From positions 1 to 8,008 of the forward strand of contig BFAR01000163.1 in assembly GCA_008974855.1 (NCBI GenBank): a stretch of 8,008 nt of DNA, in the 5' to 3' direction. Under the pieces are notes generated by a model that saw nothing but the letters and a program-made list of their open reading frames with translations, had not been told where the DNA came from and ran no database searches. Below are positions 4,598-8,008 of the stretch, piece by piece (within the stretch, counting starts at the first letter, position 1; every line of letters starts with the position of its first letter). The stretch is from an archaeon MnTg01. GTDB taxonomy: Archaea > Thermoproteota > Nitrososphaeria > Nitrososphaerales > Nitrosopumilaceae. The position numbers and the translations under genes were made by a program.

Positions 4598-5875
4598 ATG
4601 GTAACAAAAACCAGAAAAACAAGTTCAAAATCAACTACAAAAAAGAAAAAAACAACTAAAACCTCATCCAAAAAAGAATCAACTCCAGCAGCATTATTAA
4701 AAAAAGTTGCAGGAGTATCTGACTCTACAAAAATATTATCCAAAGAGATTAAAGCTATGACAAAAATTTTTTCTGAGAATCAGAAGGTTCTAGTTTCCAT
4801 GAAAAGTATGATTGATTCTGTAAGTATTGCTTTAGAACATATTCAAAAACAATCAAGACAAATTAACATTATTGAAGAAGATAATCAAAAATTATTTTCA
4901 AGTTTAAATGAGGTAAGAGGACAGTCAAGTTTAGTTTCAAAAATAAATAATCAAACAGCTAGATTACAAGACCAAATTCATAAAATAACACAATCCCAAA
5001 AATCATCGCCTGATATAAAAAATCTAATGCAAAAAGTATCTGATGGTTATGAATCAATTAGAAATAATTCCAAAATGATTATGACTATTTCTGAAAGAAT
5101 TGATAGTGTTAGAGAAGATTTGAAAAGAGTATCTACAAAAGCAGAATCATCTTCTGGAGTTATGTCCGAAATTGGAGAGATTAGGAGAAAAATTGAATCA
5201 ATTTCTGGGAAGGCTGAAAAGATTGAATCATTAGGTGGAATTATCAACAATTTAAAACAAGAATTAGAATCGGTTATCTCAAAGGCTAGCTCAACGAGCG
5301 GCATAACAGACCAGTTAGAAGATATGAAGAAAAATATTCAATCACTTTCAAGTAGGACAGAGGAAAAAATTTCAGGTCTATCATCGCTTCTGAATCGCTC
5401 AGATGCCTCTTCATCAGAATTTCATAAAAAAACTAACCAAATTATTCAAGAATTACAAGGAATCAAAAGCTCATCTAGTAAATCATCAGAGCATACATCA
5501 AAAGAGGTTGTAGGATTATTGAAATTATCAGAATATCAATCAAATCTAAGAATGCAGGCTGAATCAAAATATGGAGATTTAAAAGATCTTGAAAAAATGG
5601 CTACCCAAACGACCCAGATGGTCAATTTGTTTGACAGATTATCAATAGAATCAGATGAAAAAATGGCTCTTCCACATGAAGTAAGACAATGGGCCGTAAG
5701 TAAAATCTTAGATTGTGCAGACAGATGGGAAATAAGATTTACAGATGTTTTCCAATTGTTGACAAATCAACTAGGTCGTGATTTACTAAAAGAATCAATT
5801 AGAATCAAACAAGTAAGAGATATTTTTGGAATTAGAGCTGTTGATGAAATTAGACAGGAGCTAAATATTTCTTAG
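4598..5875 (+). CDS. Basic-tailed coiled-coil protein with 24-residue repeats, unknown function
   Basis: The 425-residue product has three parts. Residues 1-36 are almost entirely Lys, Ser and Thr, a disordered basic tail that could bind DNA or RNA or charged surfaces. Residues about 45-265 are a long helical coil. From 72 to 263 it falls into eight consecutive 24-residue units without insertion or deletion, with hydrophobic residues at unit positions 4, 8, 11 and usually 1 and 21, and a KA pair repeating at 181, 205 and 229 (RT at 253). After a Ser-rich linker (about 266-302), residues about 357-425 form a compact C-terminal domain containing RQWAVSKILDCADRWEIRF in outline, which looks globular and helical. 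No signal peptide or membrane segment is present, so it is probably cytoplasmic or nucleoid-associated. It has its own promoter and converges on the GT2 gene. Roles such as scaffolding or chromosome organisation are guesses; I do not recognise the family. Confidence 0.88.
   Translation: MVTKTRKTSSKSTTKKKKTTKTSSKKESTPAALLKKVAGVSDSTKILSKEIKAMTKIFSENQKVLVSMKSMIDSVSIALEHIQKQSRQINIIEEDNQKLFSSLNEVRGQSSLVSKINNQTARLQDQIHKITQSQKSSPDIKNLMQKVSDGYESIRNNSKMIMTISERIDSVREDLKRVSTKAESSSGVMSEIGEIRRKIESISGKAEKIESLGGIINNLKQELESVISKASSTSGITDQLEDMKKNIQSLSSRTEEKISGLSSLLNRSDASSSEFHKKTNQIIQELQGIKSSSSKSSEHTSKEVVGLLKLSEYQSNLRMQAESKYGDLKDLEKMATQTTQMVNLFDRLSIESDEKMALPHEVRQWAVSKILDCADRWEIRFTDVFQLLTNQLGRDLLKESIRIKQVRDIFGIRAVDEIRQELNIS
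4811..5386 (+). repeat. Eight tandem 24-residue protein repeats
   Basis: Units start at residues 72, 96, 120, 144, 168, 192, 216 and 240 of the coiled-coil protein. The shared pattern is [I/L/M]-x2-[V/L/I/M]-x3-[L/I/Y]-x2-[I/V/L], with E-S-[I/V] at unit positions 9-11 in three units. Hydrophobic spacing 3-4-3-4-3-3-4 equals three heptads plus three residues, a regular stammer. DNA identity between units is low, so the repeats are old and held by selection. Confidence 0.6.
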
Positions 5876-7893
5876 ATACCGTCAGTTGCATCAGTAGTTT
5901 GTAATTGTCTTTTCCTTCTATTGAGTACTGCAAATATTCCAAGTATTGCTGCAATCCAAACAGCACTTAACACGACATTAATAAAATTCACATACATGTA
6001 TGGGGTTACATCCTCCAGATTCTGTTGAAGTGCAAACGCTCTGTCACTAACTGCATCCATTCCAGTATGAAATGAAGAGCTGTCTGTAGGAACAGCTGCA
6101 ATTTCTTCTGCACGAATTATCATAGAATCCAAATCCTGCTGAATTAATCCAAAGTCTGTAGAGGGAGTTCCAAATACCCAAACTGGATTTCCTTCTTTAG
6201 GCAAAAGTTCTTTGATTTCATTAAGATCAGTTGCCATAGAATTAGGATCAGATGTAATCATTACTCTATCTAAATGACCACGAGCAAGATCAATTGGATA
6301 AACATCATTTTCATATCCTGTCCATGCCATGAAACCTGCAAAGATAATTAGACCAAGAATTCCTCCCAGTGCTAGTTTGTAAAAGACTTTTGCCATTTTT
6401 TCTTCCTTTGTTTGAACATGGCTGATTTCAGATTTGCTTCTTTTAAATCTTGAATGTGAAAGACTCGTGTATGCAATATAGAAAAAGCCAACTGCGTGAA
6501 GGCCCATTATAGGCGCAAATACAGGATTGCTAGTAAAGATTGCAACAAAAACGCCAAAAACGCCATAGACTGCAAAGAAAAGCTCAAGCAAAGTAGTTCT
6601 TGAAAAAGGTAAATTGTAAGCCTTGTCTCGCCAATCATCTGTATTATTTATTATTCCATATTTTGGAGTTCTCAAAAATTCGTTTTTCTTTCCAAGTACT
6701 GCATCAAAAACTGCTACTGTATTATTTACAGACATTCCAATTGAATATACTAAAAGATATGGAAGCGTTTTGGCTTTGGCCTTCCAGTTATTTTTCCATA
6801 TATTACGAATTACAAGAAGATATGCACCAGGACCCATTGCCAAATACGCAACAATTGTAATTACAGGAAGAAAGCTTACAACATACAAGTTGATATCAGA
6901 AGCCAAAAGAATTGGTAGAGTAAGAAATTGGATTAGCATTAATGGGAAAACTATGTGTCGAGTAAGTTGAACAAAGGCTTGAAGTTTAGCTTCAACTGCA
7001 ATTTTTCGTTTTACTAAAATATCTGCAAGCAGTTTTACTGCACACTGTATAGACCCCTTTGCCCATCGAAACTGTTGCCTTTTTGCTCCATTCATTTGTA
7101 CTGGAAGTTCGGCTTTAACTACAATGTTTGGTAGGAAGACACATTTCCATCCTTTCATTTGAGCTCTATAACTAAGATCGAGATCTTCGACAAGAGTAGC
7201 TGTATGCCATCCTCCAGCATCATCAATACATTCTTTTCTCCAAATTCCAGCTGTTCCATTAAAATTCATAAATAAATGAGAGTTACTTTTTGCTTTTTGT
7301 TCAATTAGAAAATGAAAGTCCAAACTAAGAGCTTGTGCTTGTGTTAAGGCAGAATAGTTTTCGTTAAGATGTCCCCATCTGCATTGAAGAAGTCCAATAT
7401 TTTTATTAGCAAAATATGGAATTGCTTTTTTGAGGTACCAAGGTGGAGGAATAAAATCTGCATCAAATATAGCAACAAATTCTGTAGTGGTAAACTTCAT
7501 TGCATGTTTTAGCGCGCCTGCCTTGTATCCAGTTCTATTTCCTCGTCTAACGTGAACTATATCATATCCATTTTTCTTGTGGTGGTTCACCAGGTCTTCT
7601 AAAAGTTCAACGGTATCATCATCTGAATCATCCAATATCATAATTTTCAATTTATCCTTTGGATAGTCCATAGCACATACTGCATCTACGAGTCTTGCTG
7701 CCACATACTTTTCATTATATATTGGAAGTTGAATGGTTACAGACGGCTCATCAAAGGACGCAGTAGTATAGATTTCTTTTCTGCGACTTGAAAGAAACGC
7801 TAGATAATAGAAATTGCAGGTATAAGCAGTAATTAGAATAGCAGCTATAATGAATAGATCAAATATGAAGAAAGTGAAAGGATTACCAGCCAT
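5872..7893 (-). CDS. Membrane GT2 glycosyltransferase (cellulose-synthase type) with an extra C-terminal extracytoplasmic domain
   Basis: Processive family-2 enzymes make a polysaccharide or glycolipid from nucleotide-sugars on the cytoplasmic face and often export it. Counting from the ATG at 7893 (673 residues): one N-terminal membrane helix (about 5-33); the GT-A domain (about 50-285) with DDSDDD (88-93), the metal-binding DAD (144-146), the catalytic-base motif VED (235-237) and QQFRW (273-277), the acceptor-site signature of cellulose and hyaluronan synthases. About five membrane helices follow (310-477). Unusually, a further helix (506-525) leads to a roughly 108-residue, helix-rich extracytoplasmic segment, then a last helix (about 634-657) and a basic tail. 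There is no PilZ domain. ATG 7893 is preferred to TTG 7908 because the TATA box at 7921-7930 would start transcription near 7900. The stop overlaps that of the coiled-coil gene by 4 nt. Sugar substrate unknown. Confidence 0.92.
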   Translation of the reverse strand: MAGNPFTFFIFDLFIIAAILITAYTCNFYYLAFLSSRRKEIYTTASFDEPSVTIQLPIYNEKYVAARLVDAVCAMDYPKDKLKIMILDDSDDDTVELLEDLVNHHKKNGYDIVHVRRGNRTGYKAGALKHAMKFTTTEFVAIFDADFIPPPWYLKKAIPYFANKNIGLLQCRWGHLNENYSALTQAQALSLDFHFLIEQKAKSNSHLFMNFNGTAGIWRKECIDDAGGWHTATLVEDLDLSYRAQMKGWKCVFLPNIVVKAELPVQMNGAKRQQFRWAKGSIQCAVKLLADILVKRKIAVEAKLQAFVQLTRHIVFPLMLIQFLTLPILLASDINLYVVSFLPVITIVAYLAMGPGAYLLVIRNIWKNNWKAKAKTLPYLLVYSIGMSVNNTVAVFDAVLGKKNEFLRTPKYGIINNTDDWRDKAYNLPFSRTTLLELFFAVYGVFGVFVAIFTSNPVFAPIMGLHAVGFFYIAYTSLSHSRFKRSKSEISHVQTKEEKMAKVFYKLALGGILGLIIFAGFMAWTGYENDVYPIDLARGHLDRVMITSDPNSMATDLNEIKELLPKEGNPVWVFGTPSTDFGLIQQDLDSMIIRAEEIAAVPTDSSSFHTGMDAVSDRAFALQQNLEDVTPYMYVNFINVVLSAVWIAAILGIFAVLNRRKRQLQTTDATDGI

Positions 7894-7920
7894 CCCTAAT
7901 ATTGGCAAAACACTGTTCTG

Positions 7921-7930
7921 TATTTATATT
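7921..7930 (-). promoter_or_regulatory. TATA box for the GT2 gene
   Basis: The minus strand reads AATATAAATA, a good archaeal TATA box. A start about 26 nt downstream falls near 7900, leaving a leader of a few bases before the ATG at 7893 and excluding the TTG at 7908. Confidence 0.55.
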
Positions 7931-7959
7931 TGTGAGGAACGATTTTGTGAATAATTCAG

Positions 7960-7965
7960 AAAAAA
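7960..7965 (-). terminator. T-run after the ferredoxin-like gene
   Basis: Six T on the minus strand begin 2 nt after the TAG at 7967-7969. This would end the upstream transcript before the separate GT2 promoter. Confidence 0.4.
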
Positions 7966-7966
7966 T

Positions 7967-8008
7967 CTATTTCATTTCGTATATTTTGATTGCCTGAGGT
8001 GGACAACA
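7967..8008 (-). CDS. C-terminal end of a probable 4Fe-4S ferredoxin-like protein (partial)
   Basis: The last 13 codons of a minus-strand gene enter from the right edge and read CCPPQAIKIYEMK, then TAG. The CPPQAI segment is the ending typical of a 4Fe-4S cluster motif (CxxCxxxCP...AI) in bacterial-type ferredoxins and ferredoxin domains, where the final Cys-Pro is followed by a short hydrophobic strand. The rest of the cluster ligands would lie outside the window, so this rests on a very short match. It is transcribed in the same direction as the GT2 gene, 73 nt ahead of it, but a T-run and a TATA box lie between them, so they are probably separate transcripts. Confidence 0.55.
   Translation of the reverse strand, partial: CCPPQAIKIYEMK

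Noticed and set aside
5047..5304. Minus-strand open frame within the coiled-coil gene.
   Set aside because: It is the mirror of the Ser/Glu/Lys-rich repeats and has no promoter of its own.
6600..6970. Overlapping plus-strand open frames inside the GT2 gene.
   Set aside because: Antisense shadows of well-conserved membrane-helix coding sequence, without start signals.
7894..7908. A TTG start adding five residues to the GT2 protein.
   Set aside because: The TATA box at 7921-7930 places the transcription start at about 7900, downstream of that TTG.
7996..8002. GAGGTGG near the right edge looks like a strong Shine-Dalgarno for a plus-strand gene starting just outside the window.
   Set aside because: On the minus strand the same bases encode the Pro-Pro-Gln of a convincing ferredoxin-like C-terminus (CCPPQAIKIYEMK then TAG), which explains the GC content better.

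Overview
The window looks like a chromosomal segment of an ammonia-oxidising archaeon of the Nitrososphaerota (Thaumarchaeota), probably Nitrosopumilus-like. It is strongly AT-rich. It carries an archaeal uL16/L10e gene, an archaeal tRNA-splicing endonuclease and a tRNA with no encoded CCA. Most start codons lie 25-28 nt from a TATA element, which is the arrangement expected of leaderless archaeal mRNAs. The genus-level assignment is inference from style and protein likeness; I could not run a search.

Layout. 1-41 is the start of a secreted or membrane protein leaving the window on the minus strand. 154-816 (+) is a lone PLD-like domain of the kind normally found at the N-terminus of large DEAD/DEAH helicases. 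It converges on endA (818-1390, -). Divergent from endA is uL16/L10e (1500-1994, +), which converges on a 98-residue unknown protein (1995-2291, -). Then come tRNA-Gly(GCC) (2352-2425, +) and a two-gene minus-strand operon: a Kef-type cation:proton antiporter (2901-4220) followed by an unknown soluble protein (2464-2898).

The 377-base gap 4221-4597 is not empty. It holds a well-formed C/D box sRNA (4301-4361) and a 35-residue C2H2-like zinc-finger microprotein (4425-4532). The microprotein's promoter contains three overlapping palindromes between the TATA box and the start codon.

4598-5875 (+) encodes a basic, coiled-coil protein built from eight gap-free 24-residue repeats. It converges, with overlapping stop codons, on a membrane GT2 glycosyltransferase of the cellulose-synthase type (5872-7893, -) that has an unusual C-terminal extracytoplasmic domain. 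7967-8008 (-) is the last 13 codons of a probable 4Fe-4S ferredoxin-like protein.

Most genes appear to be independent housekeeping or accessory units with their own promoters. Three convergent pairs have stop codons that touch or overlap. The most interesting parts are the compact sRNA / palindromic promoter / zinc-finger block, the 24-residue-repeat coiled coil, and two enzymes (the PLD-like protein and EndA) that appear to lack their catalytic histidine.
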